Assembly (NCBI RefSeq): GCF_000143415.4
Contig: NW_003314268.1
Span: forward strand, 2,553,972-2,617,971
DNA: 64,000 nucleotides
Reading direction: 5' to 3'
Source of the DNA: Selaginella moellendorffii
Lineage: Eukaryota > Streptophyta > Lycopodiopsida > Selaginellales > Selaginellaceae
Shown here: piece after piece, positions 34,598 through 45,846 of the stretch
Position numbering within the stretch: position 1 is the first letter of the stretch
Layout of the letters: the number at the start of each line of letters is the position of its first letter
Position numbers and translations under genes: made by a program
The notes under the pieces: model-generated
Databases searched by the model: none
What the model was told of the DNA's origin: nothing
Seen by the model: only the letters and a program-made list of their open reading frames with translations

Positions 34598-37500
34598 CTC
34601 TCCCCCCCTAGCGAAGATCGACGTCCTCGTCAATGCATACTCACAGTACTCACATTATGTGAGAAATGCACCAACTTAAATGAGTTAGGGTAACCTCTTT
34701 GTCTAACGCGGATGCGCTATTAACTCAGACACCTTCCGACCGTCACCAACAAGGAAATGACTAATGGAGTTAGCCACCCTTGCTGCTCTAGGAGTCACCC
34801 AGCTTACAAAAGTGTGATACACCTCTGCCCACAAGGACATAAAGAGAGAAGCCAGAGGCCCCAACCCTCATGAGCAAAGAAACCAAACCCATCAGTAAGA
34901 TTTAGATAGACTATTGTAAACAGGCAGTTAGAGTTGTTTACACGGTCACGCCCTTTCAACGGAATAAGGAATATCGACAGAGAGGTGGGTTATGTGACCA
35001 GTTGACAGTAGCCACCCCATGACTAAAGATTTCACCATGCACACGAAGTGCCGAAGCCAATTTGCCTATACTGGAACAAACTTCAAAGATCAATATATGG
35101 ACTATATCAAAGTTATAGACAATGATATCTTAGAGTCGTAATTATCAATGAATAAATCTTATATTAGAACACAAAGTATTCTAAATAAGTTATCATCCGA
35201 TAAACTAGTATTAGAATAGATAGGAACCACCAAGATTACTATCATGGGAAAATATAGGATTCACCATCCAACAAAATTCAATAGCAAGTATATCATTAAG
35301 TACACTCAATGAGAAAACTTAACTATCGAAGATTGTAGATAGTATGCTAAACAACTTACGAAAGATAACTCAAAGAACACTAAGTATCATTAACTGGAGA
35401 GCAAAATACTTGCGAATGTATCACCCGAAGGAAATAACATCATAATCTATCAGAACTAACTCGAGTAACAATCAACAGAACAGAATGAATGTGGCAAGAC
35501 TAACAAACACTTATTCATGCCAACTATCACACTAGCCAATCCGAATAAATCCCAACCAACAACACCAAGGAACTTAAGTTGCCTAAGTAAGTGTCAGTAA
35601 CATCCTACTAATGTCTCAAACTCAAAAGACCAATCCAGAGCAAACCATAAAGAACATGTGGTATTGCAAAAAGCCAAAAGCTATCAAAGAGAACAACTAA
35701 CTATCATGAAAGATCATCAATCATCCCATCAATAAAGAGATGCATAATCATCGTCTAAGAAGGAATCCACCATCCCGAAGAACGGCAAATCATTCTATAC
35801 CAACAATAATCAAGCAAAACCTTTTTAACAAGGATAATCAATTATCCTAAATGATAGTCAATCATCACCAATGATTGCTAGATGAAAATACTAACTTTAA
35901 TATTGAAGCTAGGAGTCAAAAATGCCTTCCCTAACAACTCCTAGCAAATGGAGCAATAAGCATAAAAACTCAAGGAACCAAAAGCTCGAAGAAGCTTATA
36001 GTTAAGTTTTTGTCTATAATGATCACAAATCTTGCATGAACTAACTTCAATGCTAAAGAAGAAATCATGGACAACCTATAATATCCTCCTCAACACATCC
36101 ATAAGCTAAACTTCATAATGCCAAAGCTAATGAAGAGCATTTCTGCATCAATCCAAAAGCTAAGCATAATAAAGTTATGCTCAACAAGTGATCACCAAAC
36201 GATCCTCCATGAATCCATCTATAACAAGACGTAAGTCACTTCATAACAAGCACAAGAAGAATCATCAATAATCAATATATTCCAATTCAAATCCAATAAG
36301 GATTCAAACATTCGAACATCGATCACTAACTCTTCCACTTGTAGAGTTAACATAGTCCATGATTAAACACTTTTCAAAGAAAAGCTCAAAGCTCAACCTC
36401 TACTAAATAATTTCGTCTAGAACACAACTAACTCAAACTTGCCACTCAGTTCATTTGAACGTCAATACAGTTGTTAACTAGCAAATGCACAAATACCGAC
36501 AATATAAAGCTAAAGCCAAATCATCAACTCTATGTTTATCGAGACTAATGAAACTCAATATCAATCCTACAGAGAAACATCTCATTTCACTCACGCAAAG
36601 TGATCAATAAATCAGCCATTGGAAAAGTCTAAGAAAATTTGTGGAAAATTTCCATCCTAGAGAAAGAATGACTCACAGTCTAGGATTGCAAACATTCAAG
36701 ACTCAACTAACTCCCTCCTATAAATAACTTCACATAAATTCACCTCAACACAAATTCTCATGATTCAACAATATGTTTAAGCATCGAACATCTTTTTACC
36801 GGGCTAAGTATGCTTAGCTAATAACACGTAGGAATTCCGTCCTTATGCTCGTCTGGTCTAAGTACACTCAAAATACCTGCCCATATAACCGAAACCCAAC
36901 ACCAACATCTGCAAAATGCAAAGTGAACACCCAAGGCTTGATCACGAAGACCATATTTCCAGATATCCACATTGCACTAACACTCTTCTTCAACCATCTT
37001 CAAGATCCAATGTGAAGCCTAAACACTAACAAGAAAAATGACATGGAAAATCAAGATCTAAGGAGAATTCTTCACCACTCGAAATAACAATGCCACCTTC
37101 ACTAACACCAAGTGCTAGTAATATCAATGCTTCAACTATACACCTTCTCCATCCAACAATCTACTCCAAGTGCTAACGGATCAACTGATGAGTTATAGCA
37201 AATGAATGCTAAAACCCTTTTTCTAACACTTTATAGACAAACCCTCAAGAACAAGGAACTAACTTAAGCTTAGCATAATGGACCACCATCGAGAATCCAG
37301 TCAAAGTTACTACAATGCTACTATATGCAAGTAGACTAGATTCACCATCAACCACTTTGGGGTTGATCATCATTTAACCAAGCAACTTCGTAAACACATT
37401 ACTCATTATCACATGGACATGATATAAGAATCACAATGTCTTGATCATCCATTGAGCAACACTACAAGCAATGCCCATGTTATTACTTTAAATGTTTATG

Positions 37501-37711
37501 TGAATATCAAGTGCTAACTCAATTTGACAAAATGCAACATAAATGCCACACTCCACCAATAGAGATTTACAACACCTAACAACACTAACTTTTGTTCACA
37601 ATACAGACAAACTCATGTCACTCTCTTTACGACCAAACTCAACACTAATCCAACACCAAGTTACTCAAGGAGCAATAGCAAAGTTCCCCGGAAAAGAATT
37701 AAGCATTGTAA
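34598..37711. other. TE2 internal region, left part, no genes seen
   Basis: AT-rich with stops in every frame. A segment at about 36,795-36,885 (accgggctaagtatgcttag and following) recurs in the long LTR at about 41,210-41,290. Confidence 0.6.
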
Positions 37712-37716
37712 CCCAA

Positions 37717-39520
37717 TGTAGGCGACTAATTTTTCCATTCTACTTTAGTCACTTAACCACACCTCCGACCACTTGGAGGAGTCTCATTCACAACCTCCAT
37801 AAGTCCCATTCAAGACTTGGGGCTTGCTAGCCTCGAGAATGGCATCCATGCCACTCAACCTTTGCACTTGGCCCAAGTGCTCCACGTGTCCGATCCCATG
37901 ACCGACACCCAAAGGTACCACTGACATCTCGGCCCGTTACGCTAAGGCCATGCCCATTCACCTTTGCTGCGCAAATGGTCCAATACCACTTGCATCACCA
38001 TCCCGTCTCTCCAAGACTGGGCCATCTGTCTACGAGGGGTCATCCTAGATCCACTCCTTAGCATCCTTAGGATGCCCACAGACCTGGGGAATCGCCTTCC
38101 CCAAAGTCCCTTTGTCAGTTCCTACCAAGTCCCTTTCTGCCCCTGGCCGTGTTTGCCAACACCGCCACTGGATCGAGGCCCACAGGCCCGACCACTAAGT
38201 CCCACGGTCCTCTGGAACTTCCTCACCACACGACTGTGTCGTTGGTCACTACCCCAGAGGACTGCTCCTCTTCCTTTCCACAGTCTGGGCCTTTGGGACA
38301 ACATTTCGGAACACCGTGGCCTTACGCGAGCCACCTGGGTACTCTCCCCACCTATCGCCTTTAGGTGCTCTAGCCATGGGCTTAGAGCGAGGTTCCGTTG
38401 AGCCACGCCTGGTATCCAAGTAGGTAGTGCCACCCCCACTTGGACTGGGAGCATCGGCCAGTCGATCTCCCGGGGGAACTAGAGCCGGCTCTTGAACACT
38501 TCACCAAGCTACCCTGCTTGTCGGTCCGTATTCACTCTAGTCTTGGACTTCCCAGTGGTCAGTTCATCACCCAACACTGGGTCTGGCCTTCCTGGGCCAA
38601 ACTGGNNNNNNNNNNNNNNNNNNNNNNNNNNNNNNNNNNNNNNNNNNNNNNNNNNNNNNNNNNNNNNNNNNNNNNNNNNNNNNNNNNNNNNNNNNNNNNN
38701 NNNNNNNNNNNNNNNNNNNNNNNNNNNNNNNNNNNNNNNNNNNNNNNNNNNNNNNNNNNNNNNNNNNNNNNNNNNNNGCCTCGGCCTCGGTCCCGATCTC
38801 GGTCTCGGTCTCGGTCTCGGTCCCGGTCTCGGTCCCGGTCTCGGTCCCGGTCTCGGTCTCGACGTTCGGACTCCATCTCGGACTCCATCTCGGACTCCAT
38901 CTCGGGTCCATCTCGGGTCCATCTCGGACTCCATCTCGGACTCCATCTCGGACTCCATCTCGGGTCCATCTCGGACTCCATCTCGGGTCCATCTCGGACT
39001 CCATCTCGGACTCCATTTCGGGTCCATCTCGGGTCCACCTCGGACTCCATCTCGGACTCCATCTCAGACTCCATCTCGGGTCCATCTCGGACTCCACTTT
39101 GGACTCCAACTCGGGTCCATCTCGGGTCCACCTCGGACTCCACTTCGGACTCCATCTCGGACTCCATCTCGGGTCCATCTCGGACTCCACTTCGGACTCC
39201 AACTCGGGTCCATCTCGGACTCCACTTCGGACTCCAACTCGGGTCCATCTCGGGTCCACCTCGGACTCCACTTCGGACTCCATCTCGGACTCTCCCACGT
39301 GTCATTGTTGGTCCTTTTAGGTCCCTTTTTGGAGCCTCGCCTTTTGCTCGCTTCGTGCTCGTTCCTCGAGCACTTCGTTGGGAGTTCCACTCCCGCTCTT
39401 GACTTTTCAAGTCAGAGCTTTTGGTCCAAATGTGTTACGCTCGTTTGGCTCTCGCTTCGGCCACTACCATGTGGCGCCCTTCCGGCTCCACTTTGGGGCC
39501 TAGGGATTTTGTGCTTTACA
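37717..39520 (-). mobile_element. Solo LTR of the TE1 family inside TE2
   Basis: Starts tgtaggcgacta and ends gtgctttaca. It is flanked by the duplication cccaa (37,712-37,716 and 39,521-39,525). It matches the TE1 LTR over its length with more differences than the TE1 LTRs show to each other. No internal region is attached, so it is a solo LTR, presumably left by LTR-LTR recombination. A run of 172 N (38,606-38,777) covers the start of its hexamer array, where the assembly evidently failed. Confidence 0.88.
38606..38777. other. Assembly gap (172 N)
   Basis: Unresolved bases at the start of the hexamer array of the solo LTR. The true length is unknown. Confidence 0.99.
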
Positions 39521-39525
39521 CCCAA

Positions 39526-40300
39526 GTCTTCCAATAGCAAGCCTAGACAAAATGGTATAACACTTCACCGCTATCCATCCCACAACTCACCATTGTAAGA
39601 CTATCATTTCCAACATGCATCAAGATAGGGACTCTTGTTTGCATGATGTGAACACGAGCAATGAGTTAACACCTCGTTGCAAATCATCTCTCCAAGAGGA
39701 AAAAATAATTTACGTGTTTGATCCTTTGTCCCTGACGACTCTCTTTCCGGCCTCATCTTGACTAAACCTCAAACTTGCGTTTGCACTACCTTCAGTTTAA
39801 TCCATAAAAAGTTTATGAAAGAGCACAGCAATGATTACTTGAATCAATAGACCAATCCCCACAGTCTTGATTGATTCACCCATAATCATGCCTAGGAAGG
39901 ATCCACTAGTGCCATGCTAAATAGCTATGGTTTGCCACTCATAACAAAGCTAGGGAAGGTTGACTTTGGTATATGGAACAATTCATGGAACCACCGATAG
40001 GCTAACATTAATCTTGCCAACTCAAAGTGTAACCTTGAGTTGCTAATGTGCCTCACTCACGAGCCTAAGCAAAAACTCGTGCAAACAGAACACCTCAATT
40101 CATCTTATGAGCTCAAGAGCAAGCTCACATTATCACGGTACAAAAAGGTAACAAAAACCATACCCAAGGAACAACTGCGAAGTTTTTGCACCTAAACGTG
40201 TAGCCACTCGGATCATCGTTTTCATCTCTACGTATGCAACAAGACTAATTGCCCAATCTCATTGGATAGTACTCGCCGAGACACATTCTTTGATACCAAA
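39526..40300. other. TE2 internal region, right part, with primer-binding site
   Basis: No open frame of note. Its right end holds the candidate primer-binding site (plus strand ctttgataccaaa next to 40,301). Confidence 0.6.
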
Positions 40301-41422
40301 TGTAGCGCACATAGTTTTGACCCTTTATCCTATGGTGATTTACCATAGGATAACACCACGAAGTGGAACTTAAACCCTCCATGTGCCACGTGTCATATGC
40401 CACATGTCCAAAGGACAGTGGTGTGGAACCTGAGGTTCAGGGCCCTGGGCCACTGAATGAAGGAACGGTGCCAAACTCCCAAGCATGGAGCCAAGGAGTG
40501 ATGGAACCGAACCACGAAGCAACTCTCAAGCATAGAGCCCAAGGAGCGAAGGGATAGGAGCCCGGAGCGACTTGGAATAGTCCTGGAGCAACCAGCATCC
40601 CAATGCCAAGACCAGCACGCAAAACGGAGCCAAACAAAGTCTGGTGCTATTTCGGCATACCGGTGGCCTAACGTGAGGATATGGGTACTCCACCAGCTAG
40701 CATGGAATGGAACTTGGGCTTAGACCCAAGCCGGACGCAGAACAAAGATAGGCACGCAAGTGGGAGCTAGACTATGCCTCAGGTTGGTCGGCCATGCTCG
40801 ACATCCCTACTATACATTTGGAACCCCCCAAAACCCCCCCCCCCCCCCCCCCCCCCCACCCCCCTTGAGGAACACATGCTTTGGGCTTTCACCCCAAGCC
40901 TCCCTTAGTATCAAGAGTTAGTCTCTAGGATAAGCTTGAAACTTACTAAATATGGAATGACACTAGATTACGAATTTGGACACGGGACGCACACCATTGT
41001 GTTCAAGCCAATCTCTATATTCCGTAGATATACCAAATGAGCAAATCTAGACACTTTCCATAAATAGCATTTGGCACTGAAATGATGATAGCAAGGGTGT
41101 TTGGCAAACATGGTAAGCTATCATCCAGCGATATTGAGGGACTAATCTCAATATGCGAGGGTTCTTGTCACTATCCAATGGAAGACATAACGAGACGGGA
41201 ACTCTTTACCGGGCTAAGTATGCTTAGTTAATAACACATAGGAGTTCCATCTTTATGCTCGTTTGGTCTAAGTACACTTGAAATGCCCAACTCCACTAGC
41301 ACAAGAGGGACTGATAAAGGGTTCAGCAATACCGACCTCCTGCCGTCATGGCAGTAAGGTAAGAGTGTTTATAAGGATTGGTCGACAGGTAACTTTCGAT
41401 ACCCGAAGTCACATTTGCGACA
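40301..41422 (-). repeat. TE2 LTR, long copy
   Basis: Starts tgtagcgcac and ends acatttgcgaca. The first 604 or so bases align with the short LTR up to aagcctccc (40,904). About 505 extra bases then come before the shared end. A 24-base C run lies at 40,834-40,857. Confidence 0.78.
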
Positions 41423-41512
41423 CTAATGACCTTGCTCTTGCACTAGTCAAGTGCATGGATAGCAGTAAAAAGCCTAAGTGACCAGCAATCACCTTGAGGT
41501 CTTTAGCTCAAG
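41423..41512 (+). mobile_element. Left-arm segment after TE2 (part 3, inner end)
   Basis: Resumes the host sequence with ctaatgaccttgctcttgca. It matches, inverted, 41,583-41,671. About 70 bp of unmatched sequence separates the two arms. Confidence 0.85.
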
Positions 41513-41582
41513 TGCTCAATGACATGGGCTCCTTTGTGGCAAGCAAGGCAGCAATAGAGATCTCTATCAAGAAGTAGTTCAT

Positions 41583-44040
41583 TAGAGCTAAAGACTTTTA
41601 GGTGATTGCTGGTTGCTCAGGCATTTTACTGCCATCCATGCACTTGACCAGTGCGAGAGCAAGGTCATTAGCTACTTTATCCTCATCTTCCACCCTTTAT
41701 TGCTTGTCTTTGCTGTCATCATGGCAGAAATAAGGCAAGTTGCCTCTATTGTGCTGTGTTCCTCCCAAGCTTGACTATTGCTAGTTGAGAGAATGTGGAA
41801 GCTTAGGTTGAAGCTCCTACTACTCAAGTGTTGGGCCTTACAAGTGAGGAGGGCTACTTGCTGGAGGGTGGCTTTCTTGATGTTTGTCATACTGTGATTG
41901 ATCAAGTGGTGGATCTTCTTGGCCTTTCACTTGGACAATCTTTGAGTCAGAACTTTTTTGTGAGTGTCATATCCCTTGACTTGTCTGGTTGTGGCACCTT
42001 TGTCAAAATTGTGATGGAAGGAGCTGCTTACATCATTATAGACTACTTCATTATTGTCCTCATCCAACGAGCTTGAGAGGAGGAATTGTTAGTGCCACTC
42101 CCTTCTCCTTTGCTACTTGGAATTTTCTTGGTTCTTCTCATTCTCCATGGTTTTTGTTGGTGTAGATCGTGTTGACTACTCACAAGACTTATCTAGTGTT
42201 TTCTGTTTGGCTCTAGGATTTTTGGTAACCATTCAAGCCTACTTTGAACATGGCATGCCCAACCTCTTTAGTGGAGTTAGTGTTTCTTCCTTGCTGGTGG
42301 AGAGCTTGACCACTACAAGATCCTCATCCTCACTAGTGTTGGTACCATTATTGTAGTCTAGCTATGCTACTTCAGGAGGAAGCATTGACATCAGTCAAAC
42401 TGTTGGTGGAAAGATTAGCTTGTATAGTGGAGCAAGGTAGAGAAAAACTATAGTTTTTCATGGCTTGCAACTACTCAGGATTTTTTGAACTCCTCACATG
42501 AGATTTAGAAATTTGTTATGGATCTGCTCAACCAAATCCATGTACTCTCCTTTATCTAGTAGCTGGTAAAGTCATGCAAGATTGATGTTGACACTCTTCA
42601 AATTTTTCTTGGCCTTAAGGATGATGGAGAGAAATTTCATTCTCTCCTAATATTTCTTGAAAATCCAAAAGATGTTCATCCTTTTCCCATCTTGATGATG
42701 AGATCTTATGCACGTAAATGTAGTTTATCAGAAATTGGAGGATTGGACGAACTTGCCTCCACTTGGAATTCCCATAGCCTTTGCCATTGTTTCCTCTATA
42801 ACTTCGAGTTATGTGTGAGGGAAGATAAACAAATAGGAATCACTGTCTTATGCTTCAATCATCTATTTTCCTTACTCAATGGTGATCAACTCTTGGAAAT
42901 CAACTGTGAGAGGGAGTATTCCTTTGCAGCGTGCCCAGTTGACAAGGTTAAGGGTAGTACTCACTTTGATGGGCTTGAGCTACACAAGCACAGCTACCTT
43001 TGGTCACTGCATTTCTAGGGTAAGCCCTAGAAGAATTTCTAAAATTCCTAAGTGTTTTGTTTTAACAAAATTTATGAGCTGCACTTCAAAATACTTGTGC
43101 AACTTATTGAAGTTGACAATTTATAAAGATTCTTCTACTAAATCTATGATCTTAGCACAACCTTTGGGATTGAGATCTAAGACCAAGTATGGTCCTTCCC
43201 ATTTTCTCTAAAATTTATCTCTAAAATTGTCAATTTTTCAAAAGACTTTGTCTCCAAGTTGGATTATATCCTGACTAATTCTTTTAATCTTGCAATCATA
43301 TCTTGTTTTTTTATGGTTTGGATGGCATGGAGTGTCCACAAAGCATTTACCCTTTCTTCATTGAGTTTATCTAGTATTGCTAGTCTCTTTTGAAATGTTT
43401 CTTTCTCCCTAAGATTATATTTTGCAGCTAATCTCAAAGAAGGTACAATATATTTCATTAGTGTAAAAGCTTCAACTCAATATAAGTTATACGGAATGAT
43501 CTCATTCCAGTGGAAACTCAATAGACAACTCTATATCCCAAAGAGCATCAAGAATATGATCATTCCAATCTTTTCCATTTTCCTAAATGATCTTCTGTAT
43601 GATTGTCTTTAAGACTTTGTTTGTAACTTCTGCTTGACCATTCCCTTATGGGTAATATGGTGTAGGTTTTCTATGTTTTACCAAAAAATTCTAAATCAAG
43701 ATTTTGATTGTCTCATTAATGAAATGAGTTCCTTTTTCAATCACAATTTCTTGAGGTAGTCCAATTCTAGAGATTACATACTTATAGATGAAATTTGCTG
43801 TGCTTTTGGCATTAGTATTTTTAAGTGGTTTTGCTTCCACCCATTTAACTAGCAAATATTTATTTCTCTTGTTGTTTATCATGACTAGTTTAACAAAATT
43901 TAAGCCCCATTTCTAAAATGATTCATATGGATATATAAGATTAAGTTCATGACTTTGCTTCTTTTGAGCTAATTTATGTCTTTGACATGTGTTACAATCA
44001 TAACAAAACTTTGCAACATCTTTCCAAAATGTTAGCCACC
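41583..44040 (-). mobile_element. Ty3/gypsy integrase relic, right arm of the inverted pair
   Basis: Read on the minus strand this is the inverted counterpart of the left arm without TE1 and TE2. The H2C2 stretch lies near 43,965-44,015 (KFCYNCNTCQRHKLAQKK). Integrase core sequence is at about 43,691-43,882 (KWVEAKPLKNTNAKSTANF, GLPQEIVIEKGTHFINETI). A C-terminal region is at about 43,190-43,460 (ETFQKRLAILDKLNEERV, then QLGDKVF and KWEGPYLV), typical of gypsy pol. The C-terminal integrase part is missing from the left arm. Stops interrupt it, so it is not functional. Confidence 0.75.
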
Positions 44041-45080
44041 ATAAGCCTAATTGAGTCAGGAGCATGATAGCCTTCTATGTCAAGTTGGAGAGCTACTTTT
44101 AACTTAGGAACACGCCGAAAAAGAAAAAGTTCTAGTAGAGTTCCAAACCTACAAGGATGAAGACTATTATGACAATTAGGAAATCAACAACCTCATCAAC
44201 AAGATTGTGTAAACTCATAAACACTAGCCCAGTATTATTCAAACCCAAGGACACTTAACCTTAAGTATCCCAAGATGAGCGATACGAATGTATCAACCTG
44301 GAGGTTCAGGGCCTTGCCGATTTATCTGAGGTTATCAATCGCCATGAGGCCTTCGCCCATGGTACAAGTAGTGGCGACAAAGATCAAGAACATATCAATA
44401 GTGAAGATGGTGTCAGAGATGTTGTAATCACCCCTTAACCAATTAGAAAAGGGGGTGCACTCTTATTTATAGGCCCTTTTCCTCTATATTTGAACCCTAT
44501 AGACCATCTTTTAAGTCATTCTCTTTAGTTGTTTACAATCCACTATGCTTCCTTACAAGTTTACGCCCTCGTGAATGGAAACTAAGAGCTGCAACTCTCT
44601 CGAGAGCCTTGCTCTCTTAACACCCTACCCCTTAGGTCGAGCTCAGCTGAAGCAAATTGGACCTACCAAATGTCAATCAATATGTGGTGTGATTCCCCTA
44701 AGCTAACCAACAGAATCAAACTTGAAACCATTCATGGGCCCTTTTCCTTTATATTTGAACCCCATGGATTGTCTCTTAAGTTGTTTTCTTTAGTTGTTTA
44801 CAAATTGATCCTTAGCTAATGAAAGATTAAAACTAGGCAAGAATCAATTGAGCTTTATGGGATATAGGTTTATTCAATTGTGGGGGAATGAAAAGGTTAG
44901 GATTTTCTCTTACTCATGAATTCTTTCGAAGAAATAGTTATTTCTTCATGCTTAGCAGTTAGAGACATATAGTATAAATATCTGGCTATAGGGAAAGCCA
45001 TGTATCTCCACATTTATATTACTTTTGATTAAATTTATGCATATCCTATTTACATAAGAAGTCAAGTGTTCTTTTTTCTT

Positions 45081-45117
<37 letters not shown>

Positions 45118-45367
45118 ACTCATATGGTGCTATTGCTTACCCATTTCGTTATGGAGATCAAAGAGTGGAATTTCCTTTTTTTTTTCACTATTTCTATGCC
45201 CTTTTAGTAGGTAATAAGAGGTAGAAAAAGTGTGTACCAATGGAATTTGATAATGAGTTCTTTTCAGAAGGACTAAATTGCAGATGCCAATGGCCCAATA
45301 TAAAATACATTATGTGAAGCTCTTTGTTAAATTACATCCATAGTTTTCATGCTTTATATTTTGCTCT
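44041..45367. repeat. Repeat DNA flanking the right arm, with partial 5S-like match and a CT microsatellite
   Basis: The segment 44,200-44,540 matches, inverted, parts of 21,965-22,175. It includes the A-box half of the 5S-like sequence (minus strand near 44,222-44,262: ggttaagtgtccttggg) but not the C box. The phrase ttgaaccc, with flanking sequence, recurs near 44,490 and 44,755. A CT run lies at about 45,085-45,115. No gene seen. Confidence 0.6.
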
Positions 45368-45603
45368 TACATTGCAATCAATAGGAAATAGTCTTTACAC
45401 ATTACTTTAATAATGCACAGAATTGTTGCTAATGCAAAAATATCATACAACTTATTGTGGTTACTATTGATTGTGGTAGTCTATATTTCAATAGTTGTTA
45501 TTAAGGATCTTTGCCTAGCCTGTGTTTATTATGGTTGGTGTAAGATCCAATGTATGGACCTTACTTTAATGTGTAAAGACTATTTCCTATTGATTGCAAT
45601 GTA
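45368..45603. mobile_element. MITE-like element with 36-37 bp terminal inverted repeats
   Basis: The left end (45,368-45,404: tacattgcaatcaataggaa and on) and the right end (45,567-45,603) are perfect inverted copies over about 36 bp. The interior is about 160 bp and AT-rich with no gene. The family and the target-site duplication were not determined (TA is possible). Confidence 0.75.
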
Positions 45604-45846
45604 TGAAGATTGTGGGCAGTTGTTTAAAAACTAGAAACTTTCACAAAAAAATTGAATAATTTCAATACAGTAAGGAATTCTCACTTAAAAGGTAAAAAGA
45701 CATACAAATAACACCATTCACTACCATTTGTCCTAATGTCCAATGTAAGTAGATCGAAAACAACCAAGAAGTTTTTCAAATGTAGATTAGATTCGCTGCG
45801 AATATCCGTCTAGGGTTTTAAGGTTTTTTTGCATCTGCACTAGAAA

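Larger units (their letters stand above)
33994..41422 (-). mobile_element. TE2: second LTR retrotransposon, non-autonomous, containing a solo LTR
   Basis: Bounded by the duplication ctaat (33,989-33,993 and 41,423-41,427). Orientation is minus: left of 40,301 the minus strand reads tttggtatcaaag, similar to the initiator-Met primer site, and a purine tract (aggggggagag on the minus strand) lies against 34,597. The LTRs are unequal: 33,994-34,597 (604 bp) and 40,301-41,422 (1,122 bp). The internal region is about 3.9 kb once the nested solo LTR is removed. I recognised no retroelement proteins in it. Confidence 0.82.

Noticed and set aside
45085-45115. CT run as regulatory element of SNX2
   Set aside because: Simple microsatellite about 730 bp upstream, separated by a MITE-like element; no evidence of function.
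45413-45634. 73-codon frame
   Set aside because: Falls inside the MITE-like element; hydrophobic by AT-richness only.
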